Numbered from the stretch's first letter, positions 1 through 10,475 are shown. The stretch is 64,000 nucleotides of DNA from Candidatus Paracaedibacteraceae bacterium (GCA_019636055.1 JAHBYH010000001.1:124001-188000); one strand, 5' to 3'. Numbers and translations are program-made. Notes: generated from the letters alone by a model not told the origin.

Positions 1-1000
<1,000 letters not shown>

Positions 1001-1007
1001 CTAGCTG

Positions 1008-1040
1008 AAACCACCTCACTCTCAATGGGAGAGGTGGGAG
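1008..1040. terminator. GC-rich hairpin at the murG 3' end
   Basis: CCACCTC and GAGGTGG form a stem around an AT-richer centre that can pair further (CTCTC/GAGAG). The hairpin overlaps the murG stop codon and lies between murG and eno. There is no clear T-run, so termination is weakly supported. It resembles the hairpin at 51761-51780 in sequence. Confidence 0.35.
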
Positions 1041-2092
1041 TCCCCCACAACAAAATCAGCTAACTTAACCGCAGCATCTGAAACAGCAAACTGACGAATT
1101 CTCATCGCATATTGATGACGACACTCGGAATCTTGAATTAAACGATGCAGCACTGAAGCAAGGCTCTCTGACGTTAGAGCTTTTTCTTCGATCATTTCTG
1201 CGACACCTGCATCAACCATAGGCTGAACATTCCAATACTGATGATTATCCATGGCAATTTTTAAGGGAACAAAAATCGCAGCACGTCCAACAATGGCAAT
1301 TTCGGTGACCGTCATTGCACCAGCTCGGCAGATGATGATGTCTGCACCAGAGATACGCTGAGGCATATCAGGGAAAAAGGGTTGTAAGAGATCAACCTGA
1401 CAGTCTGTTTCAGCATACGCCTGATGCACATTATCGACAATCTCAGAACGAGCTTGATGAACAATGTGAATCCGTTGCTGGATCTCCGTTGGCAATAAGG
1501 CAACTGCTTTGGGTACAATGCGACCGAATAGATCCGCCCCTTGACTTCCGCCAAATACAAACAAGTTAACACAAGAATTATTCGGTATAGATTCAGGCGG
1601 ACTCAAAAATACATCCCGAACAGGATTTCCGACAAACACAGCCGAATCCGGGGCTCCCTTTGTAATAGGCATCCCGATGGCGATCCCTTTTGCGACCCTA
1701 GCCATTAAGCGATTCACCCGGCCCAGAACGGCGTTTTGTTCATGAATATAGATTGGTACCCCTGACAACCAAGCCCCAAGCACAACAGGAGCCGATGTAT
1801 AACCGCCAAATCCGACAACAGCATCCGGCTTTGTTTTATAGAAATCAACAGCTAATCTAAGACCATGAAATACAACAGACACAAGTTGTTTGATCTTCCC
1901 AATCAGACCTACGGCTTTGGGAATAGATAAAATTTTTACCTGATCAAACTGTGAGCTATCTTGGTACTGTGAACCCCGTTGATCTGTTATCAGGTCAACT
2001 TTGTGTCCCCGTTTTTTAAGTTCAGCAGCTAAACTCAAAGCTGGAAAGACATGTCCGCCCGTACCGCCTGTCGAGAGAATAATGTGTTTCAT
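1022..2092 (-). CDS. murG: UDP-GlcNAc:undecaprenyl-PP-MurNAc-pentapeptide GlcNAc transferase
   Basis: MurG adds GlcNAc to lipid I to make lipid II on the inner face of the cytoplasmic membrane. At 356 residues it has normal length. The N-terminal GGTGGHVFPALSLA loop, the GFGGYTSAP segment, IHEQNAVLGRVNR and the C-terminal donor-binding region with CRAGAMTVTEI are all present (GT28 family, two Rossmann-like halves). Its ATG overlaps the ftsW stop by 4 bp, so the two are translationally coupled. In many bacteria murG and ftsW lie within the dcw cluster with murD and murC; here they are flanked by eno and rnhA instead. Confidence 0.97.
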   Translation of the reverse strand: MKHIILSTGGTGGHVFPALSLAAELKKRGHKVDLITDQRGSQYQDSSQFDQVKILSIPKAVGLIGKIKQLVSVVFHGLRLAVDFYKTKPDAVVGFGGYTSAPVVLGAWLSGVPIYIHEQNAVLGRVNRLMARVAKGIAIGMPITKGAPDSAVFVGNPVRDVFLSPPESIPNNSCVNLFVFGGSQGADLFGRIVPKAVALLPTEIQQRIHIVHQARSEIVDNVHQAYAETDCQVDLLQPFFPDMPQRISGADIIICRAGAMTVTEIAIVGRAAIFVPLKIAMDNHQYWNVQPMVDAGVAEMIEEKALTSESLASVLHRLIQDSECRHQYAMRIRQFAVSDAAVKLADFVVGDSHLSH

Positions 2093-3231
2093 AAATGATC
2101 GATTACCCCATATCGTTTACGTGTCAAGGCCAATACAATACCCATTCCTAAACCAAGAGCTAACATGGAAGATCCGCCATAGCTCACAAACGGCATCGTC
2201 ATCCCCTTGGTCGGGATAATATGCAAAGTTGACGCCATGTTAACTAAGGACTGCATTCCAAATTGAAATGCAATTCCAGAAGTTGCCAAGATAACAAACA
2301 GGCTATTCTCATTGACCACTCGCAAATATGACCGAATAACAACAAAGCCAAACAAAGCCACAATAAGCAAGCAAACAAAGACGCCAAATTCTTCACCCGC
2401 TACTGCAAAAACAAAGTCAGCATGGGCATCCGGAATGTGCTTTTTGACAATTCCCTCCCCTGGGCCTCGACCAAAAAACCCTCCATTTTTAAAGGCTTCT
2501 AAGGATTGCGTAATCTGGTACAAATCATGTTTTGGATCCCCTGATGATGGGTCTAAGAACTGGTCAACACGACGGGTAACATGAGGCAAAAACAAATAGG
2601 CTCCTAAAGCACCAATAACGCCTACACTCGCAACTAAGGCCATCCAAAACAAGGGAATCCCTGCGACAAAAAGTTGACATCCCCACGTGGCAACAGTGAC
2701 AATCGTCATCCCAAAGTCTGGTTGTAGAATCAACAAAAAAACATACAGACACAAAAACAAAAAAGACATAGAAATCCCAGGGAACGTAGGATTTCTTAGT
2801 TTTTCAGACATCATCCATGCACTAATCACAGCCAACACAGGTTTTATAAATTCCGAGGCTTGTAAAGAAAACCCACCTAAGTTAATCCAACGCTTTGCAC
2901 CCTTAACCTCGGTTCCAGTTAAAATTGTTGCAACCATCAAAGCCAAACCGACAAAGTACACAATTACCGCCAACCGTCGAATATGACGGGGCATTAAGAG
3001 CGACGACCCAATCAAGACAGCAAGGGCCGGCAAAATCATCAACATGTGACGCTTGACAAAAAAGAAGCCACCAATCCCCAATCGATCAGCCACAGGAGGG
3101 CTTGCCGCAAAACTCAACAATACCCCAATAATCATAATCATTAGGATAACACCGAAGCTCCAGCGGTCAACGGTCCACCACCATCGTCCTAAGATACTGC
3201 TGTCCCGTCGTGAAAACGTGTGCTTAAACAT
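2089..3231 (-). CDS. ftsW: FtsW, septal peptidoglycan glycosyltransferase
   Basis: Member of the SEDS family (FtsW/RodA/SpoVE), a polytopic membrane enzyme that polymerises lipid II at the division septum. The 380 residues contain about ten hydrophobic segments. Diagnostic stretches include KGAKRWINLGGFSLQASE near residue 130, GGFFGRGPGEG near 260 and the C-terminal PFVSYGGSSML. A purine-rich GGGGAAGGG just before the ATG is a good ribosome site. FtsW is preferred over RodA because of its coupling to murG (4-bp overlap). Confidence 0.95.
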   Translation of the reverse strand: MFKHTFSRRDSSILGRWWWTVDRWSFGVILMIMIIGVLLSFAASPPVADRLGIGGFFFVKRHMLMILPALAVLIGSSLLMPRHIRRLAVIVYFVGLALMVATILTGTEVKGAKRWINLGGFSLQASEFIKPVLAVISAWMMSEKLRNPTFPGISMSFLFLCLYVFLLILQPDFGMTIVTVATWGCQLFVAGIPLFWMALVASVGVIGALGAYLFLPHVTRRVDQFLDPSSGDPKHDLYQITQSLEAFKNGGFFGRGPGEGIVKKHIPDAHADFVFAVAGEEFGVFVCLLIVALFGFVVIRSYLRVVNENSLFVILATSGIAFQFGMQSLVNMASTLHIIPTKGMTMPFVSYGGSSMLALGLGMGIVLALTRKRYGVIDHL

Positions 3232-3271
3232 GCCCTTCCCCTATTTCTAGCAACCCCCATAGCAAATGCGA

Positions 3272-3784
3272 TCAAAGTCCCATCTGTGCAGCAATAATAG
3301 CATTACGAGCCAGAGCATCAGCATGTTCATTTTGGGGATGCCCTGCATGTCCTTTGACCCAATGCCATGTAATATCATGATGTGACAAAACCTCATCCAA
3401 TGCTAGCCACAGATCTTGATTCTTAACAGGCTGTTTATTAGCTGTTTTCCAGCCATTTTTCTTCCAACCATCCATCCATTTTGTAATCCCATCCTTTAAA
3501 TACATACTATCGGTATAAAGATTAACCTTACAACGCACAGGCAAAGCTTTTAAGGCAAACAATGCCGCTGACATTTCCATGCGGTTATTGGTGGTCTGTG
3601 CCTCACCGGCACTTAGCTCAGACTCGGCTGCTTGGAATTCAACAACAGCCCCCCACCCCCCGGGACCAGGGTTACCACTGCAGGCACCATCCGTATAGAT
3701 AGCCACAACAGGCAATACCGCAGATTTATAAGTTGAAAGAAGATCAAGGGCATCAATAGGTTTTATCATCAGAGCAGGATTCAT
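3272..3784 (-). CDS. rnhA: Ribonuclease HI
   Basis: Endonuclease that degrades RNA in RNA:DNA hybrids. The four acidic catalytic positions are visible: Asp in [16 protein letters not shown], Glu in [10 protein letters not shown], Asp in [11 protein letters not shown] and Asp in [11 protein letters not shown], with the basic-helix region ([11 protein letters not shown]) and [14 protein letters not shown]. The 170 residues include about 25 N-terminal residues before the first beta strand, so the ATG six codons further in is a possible alternative start. It lies 40 bp upstream of ftsW in the same direction and may be co-transcribed. Confidence 0.95.
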   Translation of the reverse strand: MNPALMIKPIDALDLLSTYKSAVLPVVAIYTDGACSGNPGPGGWGAVVEFQAAESELSAGEAQTTNNRMEMSAALFALKALPVRCKVNLYTDSMYLKDGITKWMDGWKKNGWKTANKQPVKNQDLWLALDEVLSHHDITWHWVKGHAGHPQNEHADALARNAIIAAQMGL

Positions 3785-3807
3785 TTCTCAATTATACTTG
3801 AATTACT

Positions 3808-3963
3808 TTAATTCAGAATGCCTTGAATGAGCTCTGTCGTCAAGAATTGCTGTTCCAGGTTTTTTGTATTTGTGTTTTTTCCATCTCCCCCTCCGTTAGA
3901 GAGATATGAGACCCCGCTACCTACACGGCGAATATCGGCGATTTTGATTTGATGTCTCTTACG
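3808..3963 (-). pseudogene. Possible 51-codon coding remnant between a secreted protein and rnhA
   Basis: After a TGA at 3964-3966 one minus-strand frame is open for 51 codons and reads like a soluble, Gly/Asn-rich protein end (IADIRRVGSGVSYLSNGGG, then NLEQQFLTTELIQGILN). It has no ATG, GTG or TTG near its beginning, so it is not a gene as it stands. It follows the stop of the 582-residue gene in another frame. A short open frame can arise by chance; the call rests only on its protein-like composition. Confidence 0.22.
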
Positions 3964-3974
3964 TCACATTCACG

Positions 3975-5723
3975 TTAAAACAGATAGATATCATCATCCT
4001 TAACGTCGGGCACCTTAGTAACGGTATTCCATAACCACCGAAGCGCAGCTCTTGAAACCCCAACTGCAGGTCGGATCACTGATTCTATTCGTTTCTGAGT
4101 TGGCGCATGAAGCATTGCAGCTTCGGCTGCCGACTTTGCAACTAACACAGCCCCAGCAGCAAGGACAGCAGATGTTGTACCATCATCAACACCGACACTA
4201 GATAAAGCAACATTACATCCGGTCATAACAATCATACCTGCTGCGGCTGAGCACGCCATCGCTGCGCCCTGCATCAAGGCAGACGGTTTATGTTTAGCAA
4301 CCTCATTAGGGTGACTTACACTGAAACGTGCTTGCCCCTCTTCCTTGACAAGCGAATAAGGGTCTATTTTTTGTTGAGTGAACTGGCCGACAACACTTGG
4401 CAAAGCAGCAGTACAAGTTGCAGCTGTAATCGTCGTATCTAGAAATTTAATCGGGGGAGCAACCGTTTCAACAACTGCCGATTGAAGCATGCCCATTGCC
4501 CACGGCAATTTGCCCAACCCCAATGACAAAGCATTATACAATGTGTACTCAGCAAATATCGAAGCAAAAGTACGATGGGCAACCGGATTGAATGTCCCCG
4601 TCTGCATCATATTTTCGACATCTGTTTTAAACCCATCTATAACAGCTTGCCGCTCATCCCGACTTAACGCTGGATCATCAATTTTATGACGAATCAGATC
4701 TGCCATCATTGCCATATATTCCCGCTGAGCTTTATCTGGAATCTTAGAAAAATCTATCGCAAGGATTTCCTCACCCTTGACCGGAGTACGAATCACCATT
4801 CCCGAAACATTTTCTTCGCGCACCGCTTGAACCAAAGGTTTCCCCCCCACAGGAATAAGCGCCCGTGATAATTCTGTGGGTATTGAGCGCGGACAAGACA
4901 AATGATCATGAACAGGTTCAGCAACAACAATCCGACGCTTATCAAGATTTTGATCAACAGTTGGCCTAGATAGTAATTTTTTCAAAAGAATGGATTTTTC
5001 TGATCGAAAACTGCCGCTAAACATTTGTAGCCTGAGTATATCTGCTAGGATTTTTCGTTTTTCAGCAAGCGAAAAGCGACCATAACCATCCATTATAGAG
5101 TAAAACTGTTGGAAATTAATTCGATCAATCTTAACTTTTACTAAAGCCCTATCTGTTTGATTCGGTTGCCCCATAAATATCATGATTCCGGAACGCGCCC
5201 CATCACGCATATTACCAAAATCTCGGCCAATAATTCTAAATTCAAAATTACCAACATAAACTAGATACCGTTGATCAACATTGTAAAATAACCCTCGGAT
5301 AGATCGACCAAAAGTGGGGTTTCTTTCTAAAATTTGGCCATTTTGCAATGTTATACCCAAACCAGGAAATCGCGTTTTCTGATAGGTTTGTGCATCAGGA
5401 AAAAGCGCATCGAACATTGTATCCAAAGAAATACCAGTCAAATCAAATAATAGCTTAGACGATGAAATAATTTTTGCGAGAGACTCAGGAGTTTCTACGC
5501 CTGGCAACGGCTCAGCAATAAGGGTCATAAGCAATAAACGTTCCAAATATTGGCTTTGCGGCGTTGATTTTTCAGGCAGAGCCGTATCAAGCATTTTTTG
5601 TTGTTCTGGTGTCAGTCGCGTTGGCATAGTTTTCGATGAGGGAATTATTCTTTCAGGCCAACCAGCAACTAAAGAATAGCTAGAAGAAAGAACCAGCAGC
5701 AAAGATATAATAACCCTAAACAT
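3975..5723 (-). CDS. Secreted protein of unknown function, 582 residues
   Basis: I do not recognise a family. A signal peptide is clear (MFRVIISLLLVLSSSYSLVA). The first ~250 residues look globular (GLGITLQNGQ; YLVYVGNFEFRIIGRDFGNMRDG). A charged helical stretch near 330-390 contains two ATG-rich helices. The last ~180 residues are unusually rich in Ala, Gly, Thr and Val, with several weakly hydrophobic helices (AMACSAAAGMIVMTGC; SAVLAAGAVLVAKSAAEAA), which could insert in a membrane. It follows two lipoprotein genes with a 7-bp gap, so all three probably form one operon and act together in the envelope or are exported. An effector or pore-forming role is possible but untested. Confidence 0.85.
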   Translation of the reverse strand: MFRVIISLLLVLSSSYSLVAGWPERIIPSSKTMPTRLTPEQQKMLDTALPEKSTPQSQYLERLLLMTLIAEPLPGVETPESLAKIISSSKLLFDLTGISLDTMFDALFPDAQTYQKTRFPGLGITLQNGQILERNPTFGRSIRGLFYNVDQRYLVYVGNFEFRIIGRDFGNMRDGARSGIMIFMGQPNQTDRALVKVKIDRINFQQFYSIMDGYGRFSLAEKRKILADILRLQMFSGSFRSEKSILLKKLLSRPTVDQNLDKRRIVVAEPVHDHLSCPRSIPTELSRALIPVGGKPLVQAVREENVSGMVIRTPVKGEEILAIDFSKIPDKAQREYMAMMADLIRHKIDDPALSRDERQAVIDGFKTDVENMMQTGTFNPVAHRTFASIFAEYTLYNALSLGLGKLPWAMGMLQSAVVETVAPPIKFLDTTITAATCTAALPSVVGQFTQQKIDPYSLVKEEGQARFSVSHPNEVAKHKPSALMQGAAMACSAAAGMIVMTGCNVALSSVGVDDGTTSAVLAAGAVLVAKSAAEAAMLHAPTQKRIESVIRPAVGVSRAALRWLWNTVTKVPDVKDDDIYLF

Positions 5724-5730
5724 CTCTCAC

Positions 5731-6246
5731 CTACATCAATAATCGATCCGTTAATTTATGAATAACCCCTTTGGCCGCACGCTCTGTCGCTATCTCGACT
5801 TTTTCACCACGACGCCACGCATCTTTATTCGTTGCAAAAGCATCATTATCATAAACTTCAGAAAAAACATTGGCCTTTGTTTTCGTGTTCAACAAAGTAA
5901 ACTTCACAAATAACTTTGTTGTCGGTTTTTCACCAAAAGATTGCTGATCGAATTTTGTTATATCGACAGTTAGGTGGTAAGTTCCTTTCCCATCCTCAGA
6001 CAATAAGTCACCAGAATTCAAGGATTCTTCAATAGCTTTCTTAAAATTATCATTGTCAATTTTTGCGTCATTGTAAAATTCGGTTTCTTCGCCACCTATC
6101 ACTTTTTCAACCACAACATTTTTGTAATACTTAGACGTATTTGTAACCTTTTTCTTTTCCGGAATGGTATAGACCATATCCGATACATCTGCCGGGCTAC
6201 TGCAACCGGCAATAATCAGACATAACAAAATGGCACAGCGCTGCAT
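5731..6246 (-). CDS. Small lipoprotein, unknown function
   Basis: 171 residues with a type II signal peptide: the lipobox IIAGC places the lipidated Cys at residue 15. The mature part starts with a short linker, then a compact alpha/beta-looking domain (YKNVVVEKVIGG; TYHLTVDITKFDQQSFG; TKLFVKFTLLN; WRRGEKVEIATERAAKGV). That pattern, in which a conserved strand is followed by a helix ending near the C-terminus, is common among outer-membrane lipoproteins of DUF4136/DUF4410 type, but I cannot assign one. Gap of 10 bp to the upstream lipoprotein and 7 bp to the downstream secreted protein. Confidence 0.87.
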   Translation of the reverse strand: MQRCAILLCLIIAGCSSPADVSDMVYTIPEKKKVTNTSKYYKNVVVEKVIGGEETEFYNDAKIDNDNFKKAIEESLNSGDLLSEDGKGTYHLTVDITKFDQQSFGEKPTTKLFVKFTLLNTKTKANVFSEVYDNDAFATNKDAWRRGEKVEIATERAAKGVIHKLTDRLLM

Positions 6247-6256
6247 AATCTAAACC

Positions 6257-6934
6257 TCAATTTATAGGTAAATCATGATGAAGCGGTTCTTGAGTTCGCC
6301 CTTCACCAGGAAATCCATATTCAACTCCTGCAGACGACCACGGCTTCTCCTGAGGACTCATCTTGTCAATATTGTTTTCTTGAGACGGTATTGACAAAGG
6401 TGCATTTTCATCGGTAGGCATATCAGAGCCATAAACTAACGCTGGCATAGAATCTGGCACCAGAGGACGGGCATCCTCAACTTTATTTAAGTCTACATCA
6501 GGATTTGAATTATCGGATTGTGAATCTAAATTAAGATCAGACGGTAACACTGGTATTTCAGCCACAGTTTTATCTTCTTCACCGTGAACCCCAGACAAAA
6601 CCGATGAGTCCGTTTGCTGCATATCTTCTGTTTTTGAAGATGAATCCGTATTATTGACTCCGGGTGCTGACATGATACGTCCCGGCCCGTCTAAAAGCTC
6701 GGGTTGCGCTAAAACAGCAACCTCACCACCGGCCCAATCACCATTACTAACTTCTGACTTTATAGGGGGAATAATTCTTGTCTGTCCGTCCAATCGTGTG
6801 TCTTTAACAGGAATATCAGGTTGAGTCAGCCCAAAGAACATTTTAATACGATCAATTATGCCAACATCTTTCGATGTATCATCTTTTTCACATGCTGAAA
6901 GCATCAGAAAAACCATCAACGCAGATTTTTTCAT
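6257..6934 (-). CDS. Acidic low-complexity lipoprotein, unknown function
   Basis: 225 residues. The signal peptide ends in the lipobox MLSAC with Cys at residue 15. The remainder is strongly acidic and rich in Asp, Ser, Pro and Asn with few hydrophobic residues, so it is probably largely disordered and could act as a tether or spacer. No domain is recognised. It is the first gene of the lipoprotein-lipoprotein-secreted protein operon; an AT-rich region of about 60 bp precedes it and the ATG has a GGAG-type site (GAGGAGTCTACC). Confidence 0.82.
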   Translation of the reverse strand: MKKSALMVFLMLSACEKDDTSKDVGIIDRIKMFFGLTQPDIPVKDTRLDGQTRIIPPIKSEVSNGDWAGGEVAVLAQPELLDGPGRIMSAPGVNNTDSSSKTEDMQQTDSSVLSGVHGEEDKTVAEIPVLPSDLNLDSQSDNSNPDVDLNKVEDARPLVPDSMPALVYGSDMPTDENAPLSIPSQENNIDKMSPQEKPWSSAGVEYGFPGEGRTQEPLHHDLPIN

Positions 6935-7573
6935 GGTAGACTCCTCTATTTAATTTTAGAGTGCCTTAATTTAGTTAATAAAATCTAAATATCAATATTT
7001 ATTAAAATTAAATATTTTATAATAATAGTAAGGGCAACCAATAGTAAAATTGTTCAAGCTGATTTTTCAATCAACGACTAAACATGAAGCATACGATGTC
7101 AAAAAGCCAAATAAGATGGCTGTCTATCAAGGGATGACAATGATTAAATTAATGTTCTTAATACTCTCTAGCAATGCGTTTGAATCGGGAATTGACCTGC
7201 CTACGAATTAAACAAAAAACTCTATTTAACGAGAGTTCGATATAAGAAAGATCAAACACGCTCGTCATCTCCGACGAGCAAGGCTAGGGTTTCGCTAGAA
7301 AACCTTAGCTTTGCTAGTCGAGGATGACGGATTCTATTGCTGGATAGACCTTCTTATGTCGAACTGACGTTATTAATAGAAAGAGCAACCCTGCAGCACA
7401 AATATTTACAGAATCTCAGAACGAAACGGAAACACTATTTCTGCCTTATATCGATGGATTTGCAAAATACCTCGCGGATCTTGAAACCCAGAAAGGGCGC
7501 AGCAGAGAAGCTTATCTAGAAACCATACAATCCCTAGATAATTACTTACTAAATTTCAAATTACCCGCAGGCC
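6935..7573. other. Gene-poor stretch holding a broken gene and a palindromic element
   Basis: No intact gene is visible. From left to right it holds the AT-rich upstream region of the lipoprotein operon, a 23-codon signal-peptide-like ORF (7140-7211), a 144-bp palindromic element (7228-7371) and a coding remnant that runs into the 3' end of dapB. See the separate entries. Confidence 0.6.
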
Positions 7574-7644
7574 TTAGATTCCGAGAACCTCTGCCATGGA
7601 ATAGTTCCCGGCAGGACGATGAATCAGCCATAAAGCAGCCTTGA
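7134..7644 (+). pseudogene. Secreted-protein gene apparently split by a palindromic element
   Basis: Left piece: after AAGGG, ATG at 7134 or 7140 opens a short frame (MIKLMFLILSSNAFESG) that looks like a signal peptide and stops at 7209-7211. A 144-bp palindrome follows. Right piece: frame open 7348-7644 with no start codon, reading as a helical protein (ETLFLPYIDGFAKYLADLE, then KGRSREAYLETIQSLDNYLL). The right piece overlaps the dapB 3' end by about 70 bp in opposite orientation, so its true end is uncertain. The simplest reading is one secreted-protein gene interrupted by insertion. No family is recognised; the right piece has a faint likeness to a recombinase core-binding domain, which I do not trust. 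Confidence 0.42.
7228..7371. mobile_element. 144-bp palindromic MITE-like element
   Basis: Outer arms 7228-7248 and 7351-7371 are inverted repeats matching at 18 of 21 positions (TTCGATATAAGAA against its complement). Inner arms 7263-7292 and 7299-7329 also pair, around a short centre, so the whole unit can fold into one long hairpin. It encodes no protein. This architecture fits a non-autonomous miniature inverted-repeat element. A diverged copy of the inner part occurs at 10677-10748. A clear target duplication could not be fixed by eye. Confidence 0.65.
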
Positions 7645-8302
7645 CAGCACCTTGAGCAAAAAGTCGCCGAGATAACCCTCGATGGGATAACTCTATCATT
7701 TCATCTTGTCCGATAAAAGCAACCGTATGATCCCCAACGACGCCACCTCCTCGACGTACAGAAAAACCAATTTCTGCACTGCGTGGGCCACGACGGTCCA
7801 TGTTGACATCCTTTCGATCAAAACTCTGACTGCGCCCCTTAGCGGCAAACTCAGCAAGACTCAGTGCAGTCCCCGACGGCGCATCAACTTTATGACGATG
7901 GTGCGTTTCCGTGATTTCAATGTCGAATGTTTCATCAAGAACCTTTGCTACTTCCTGAGAAATCCTAGCAAGAACAGCAATTCCCAAACTCGTATTCGAT
8001 GCTTGAATAATAGGGATATGCTCAGAAGCCTTTTTTATAGCATCCATATGATCTAAATCTAAACCCGTTGTACCAATGACAAGAGGCTTATTTTGAGAAA
8101 CAGCTAAATCCAAAACATAAGACAACGCCTGAGGCACTGAAAAATCAATCAAGACACTCGCCTCACTAACCAAACCTTCATCCCCACTCGATGTACGGCC
8201 ACCACAACATTCAGCGTGCGAATGACTGCTCAGAACAGAACAGATTTCTTGCCCCATTCGGCCAGACTTACCAAAGATGAAAACCTTGGTTTTACTTACC
8301 AT
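7574..8302 (-). CDS. dapB: 4-hydroxy-tetrahydrodipicolinate reductase
   Basis: DapB catalyses the NAD(P)H-dependent step to tetrahydrodipicolinate in the lysine/meso-diaminopimelate pathway, and thus supplies peptidoglycan. The N-terminal nucleotide-binding motif ([13 protein letters not shown]), IGTTGLD, the catalytic/substrate segment [16 protein letters not shown] and [12 protein letters not shown] are present. At 242 residues it is shorter than the E. coli enzyme (273) but within the range of alphaproteobacteria. The ATG overlaps the dnaJ stop by 11 bp, so translation is probably coupled. Confidence 0.96.
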   Translation of the reverse strand: MVSKTKVFIFGKSGRMGQEICSVLSSHSHAECCGGRTSSGDEGLVSEASVLIDFSVPQALSYVLDLAVSQNKPLVIGTTGLDLDHMDAIKKASEHIPIIQASNTSLGIAVLARISQEVAKVLDETFDIEITETHHRHKVDAPSGTALSLAEFAAKGRSQSFDRKDVNMDRRGPRSAEIGFSVRRGGGVVGDHTVAFIGQDEMIELSHRGLSRRLFAQGAVKAALWLIHRPAGNYSMAEVLGI

Positions 8303-9434
8303 TCCATAAATCCTTTACTTTTTTAAAGAACCCGGATGATTCAGGGCTATTCGCTTCATCTGTGGTAATTTTGGCAAAATCCTCTAAGATTTCTCGCTGT
8401 TTTTTGCTTAGGTTTTGTGGTGTCTCAACAGCAGCTTCAACATACATGTCCCCTCGATAATCAGCCCGCATAATGCTCATCCCTTTACTTTTTAAGCGGA
8501 ATTGATGACCGCTCTGTGTGCCCATCGGGATTTTCATTTTTGCTTTACTACCATCAATTGTTGGCACTTCGAGCTCTCCACCCAAAGCAGCTGTTGTCAT
8601 CGGAATCGGAATGCGACAGAAAATATCGCCGCCTTGACGTTTAAAGAGTTTATGGGAACGCACACTCACAAAAACATACAAATCACCGGCTGATGCCCCT
8701 CTAAGTCCAGCTTCGCCCGCCCCAGAAACACGAATTCGCGTGCCATCATCAACACCCCCGGGGATCTTGACATCTATAGATTTTTCACGGCGTTTGCGTC
8801 CACTGCCATTACAAGTTTTACATGGCTTGCTAATTGATTCGCCAACACCATGACAAACAGGACAAGTCCGTTCAACGGTAAAGAAACCTTGCTGAGCACG
8901 AACACGTCCTCGGCCATTACAACCGGCGCACTTGACAGGTGCTGCACCATCTGCCGAGCCTGATCCCTGACAGGTATCGCACTGATCAGCGACTAAATAG
9001 CGAATTTTGGCTGTTGTTCCGTGAAAAGCTTCTTCTAGGGTGATTTCCAAATCATAGCGAATATCCGCCCCACGCATATTAGTTTCTGATTGACGACGGC
9101 CACCGCCATCACCAAACATTTCATCAAATATATCGGCAAACGATGATGTAAAGTCAAACCCACCAAAACCAGCACCTCCGCCACCAGGACCACCGCCCAT
9201 ACCACCCTGATTAAAGGCAGCATGACCAAAACGATCATACGCAGCACGTTTTTGATCGTCTTTTAAAATATCATAGGCATCTGTTGCTTCTCGGAATTTT
9301 TCTTCAGCAGCCTTATCCCCCGGATTTTTATCCGGATGGTACTTCATGGCAAGCTTACGATATGCTTTCTTAATTTCATCACCACTGGCGCCTTTAGCAA
9401 CGCCCAGGACTTCGTATAAATCTTGTTTTGACAT
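8292..9434 (-). CDS. dnaJ: Chaperone protein DnaJ
   Basis: Co-chaperone that stimulates DnaK ATPase and delivers unfolded clients. The J domain (residues 1-70) carries the HPD motif in [18 protein letters not shown], followed by a Gly/Phe-rich stretch (about 75-110) and four zinc-finger motifs ([32 protein letters not shown]), then the client-binding C-terminal domains. 380 residues is the normal length for a type I DnaJ. dnaK is not adjacent here; dapB follows with overlap. No heat-shock promoter was recognised in the 84-bp gap to accA. Confidence 0.97.
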   Translation of the reverse strand: MSKQDLYEVLGVAKGASGDEIKKAYRKLAMKYHPDKNPGDKAAEEKFREATDAYDILKDDQKRAAYDRFGHAAFNQGGMGGGPGGGGAGFGGFDFTSSFADIFDEMFGDGGGRRQSETNMRGADIRYDLEITLEEAFHGTTAKIRYLVADQCDTCQGSGSADGAAPVKCAGCNGRGRVRAQQGFFTVERTCPVCHGVGESISKPCKTCNGSGRKRREKSIDVKIPGGVDDGTRIRVSGAGEAGLRGASAGDLYVFVSVRSHKLFKRQGGDIFCRIPIPMTTAALGGELEVPTIDGSKAKMKIPMGTQSGHQFRLKSKGMSIMRADYRGDMYVEAAVETPQNLSKKQREILEDFAKITTDEANSPESSGFFKKVKDLWNGK

Positions 9435-9518
9435 TAGTTTTCAACCCCAAAGTGAAGTAATGCGTTTGAGCTATTATAGCCATGATCACAAAGTTTTAGC
9501 AATCCCAAAGTGCGACTG

Positions 9519-10475
9519 CTAATTCAGGCCACTTGACCCCATTGCCAAGAACTTATCATAACGATGACGCAATAAGGCATCACCATCCATTTTAGAAAAT
9601 GTTGAGATATAGTGCTCAATTTCACGAGTTACAGCCTCAATTGCGACCTTTGGTTCACGATGCGCCCCGCCAACTGGCTCTGGCAAGATCTTATCGATCA
9701 CACCTAAACCATACAAATCTTGAGCTGTTAGCTTTTGCGCTTCTGCGGCCTCAGATGCTTTTGTTGCACTGCGCCATAAAATTGAAGCACAACCTTCCGG
9801 AGAGATCACAGAATAAACAGAGTTTTCCAGCATCAAAACAGCATTTGCTGCAGCAATCGCAATTGCACCGCCAGAACCACCTTCACCAATAATAATACTG
9901 ATCAATGGCACTTTAACACGCAAGCAAGATTCAATACTTTTAGCAATTGCTTCGGCTTGGCCGCGTTCTTCGGCATCAATCCCTGGATAGGCACCCGCTG
10001 TATCAACAAAAGTTACAATTGGAAGGTTAAAGCGATCAGCCATCTCCATCAGCCGAACAGCCTTACGATAGCCTTCAGGTTTTGCCATGCCAAAGTTATG
10101 TTTAACACGGCTTTCAAGGTCATTCCCTTTTTGCTGACCAATAACCATAACAGATTGGCTCCCAATTTTACCTAAGCCACCAATAATTGCTTGATCTTCA
10201 GCAAAGCAACGATCCCCTGCAAGAGGCAAAAAATCAGTAACAATTGAGTTTAAATAATCAAAAAACTGTGGGCGATTTGGGTGACGTGCCACTTGTACTT
10301 TTTGCCATGGTGTCAAATTTGAATAAATTTGTCGCAACATCCGATCAACTTTTGATTGCAGGCGCGAAATCTCCTCAACAATATTTAAGTCACCTTTTGA
10401 TGATAGATGTCGCAACTCTTCAATCTTGCCTTCCATCTCTGCTACCGGCTTTTCAAAATCCAAAAACACAGCCAT
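9519..10475 (-). CDS. accA: Acetyl-CoA carboxylase carboxyltransferase subunit alpha
   Basis: Carries out, with AccD, the transfer of CO2 from biotin to acetyl-CoA, the first committed step of fatty acid synthesis. 318 residues, the standard size. Recognised features are the N-terminal [18 protein letters not shown], the crotonase-type oxyanion region ([15 protein letters not shown]) and [13 protein letters not shown]. Starts at an ATG preceded by AAGGAATAA. Transcribed alone or with dnaJ-dapB downstream. Confidence 0.97.
   Translation of the reverse strand: MAVFLDFEKPVAEMEGKIEELRHLSSKGDLNIVEEISRLQSKVDRMLRQIYSNLTPWQKVQVARHPNRPQFFDYLNSIVTDFLPLAGDRCFAEDQAIIGGLGKIGSQSVMVIGQQKGNDLESRVKHNFGMAKPEGYRKAVRLMEMADRFNLPIVTFVDTAGAYPGIDAEERGQAEAIAKSIESCLRVKVPLISIIIGEGGSGGAIAIAAANAVLMLENSVYSVISPEGCASILWRSATKASEAAEAQKLTAQDLYGLGVIDKILPEPVGGAHREPKVAIEAVTREIEHYISTFSKMDGDALLRHRYDKFLAMGSSGLN

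Noticed and set aside
7337-7519. Plus-strand open frame of 60 codons starting with TTG
   Set aside because: It begins inside the palindromic element. The neighbouring frame (7348-7644) has a much more protein-like composition.
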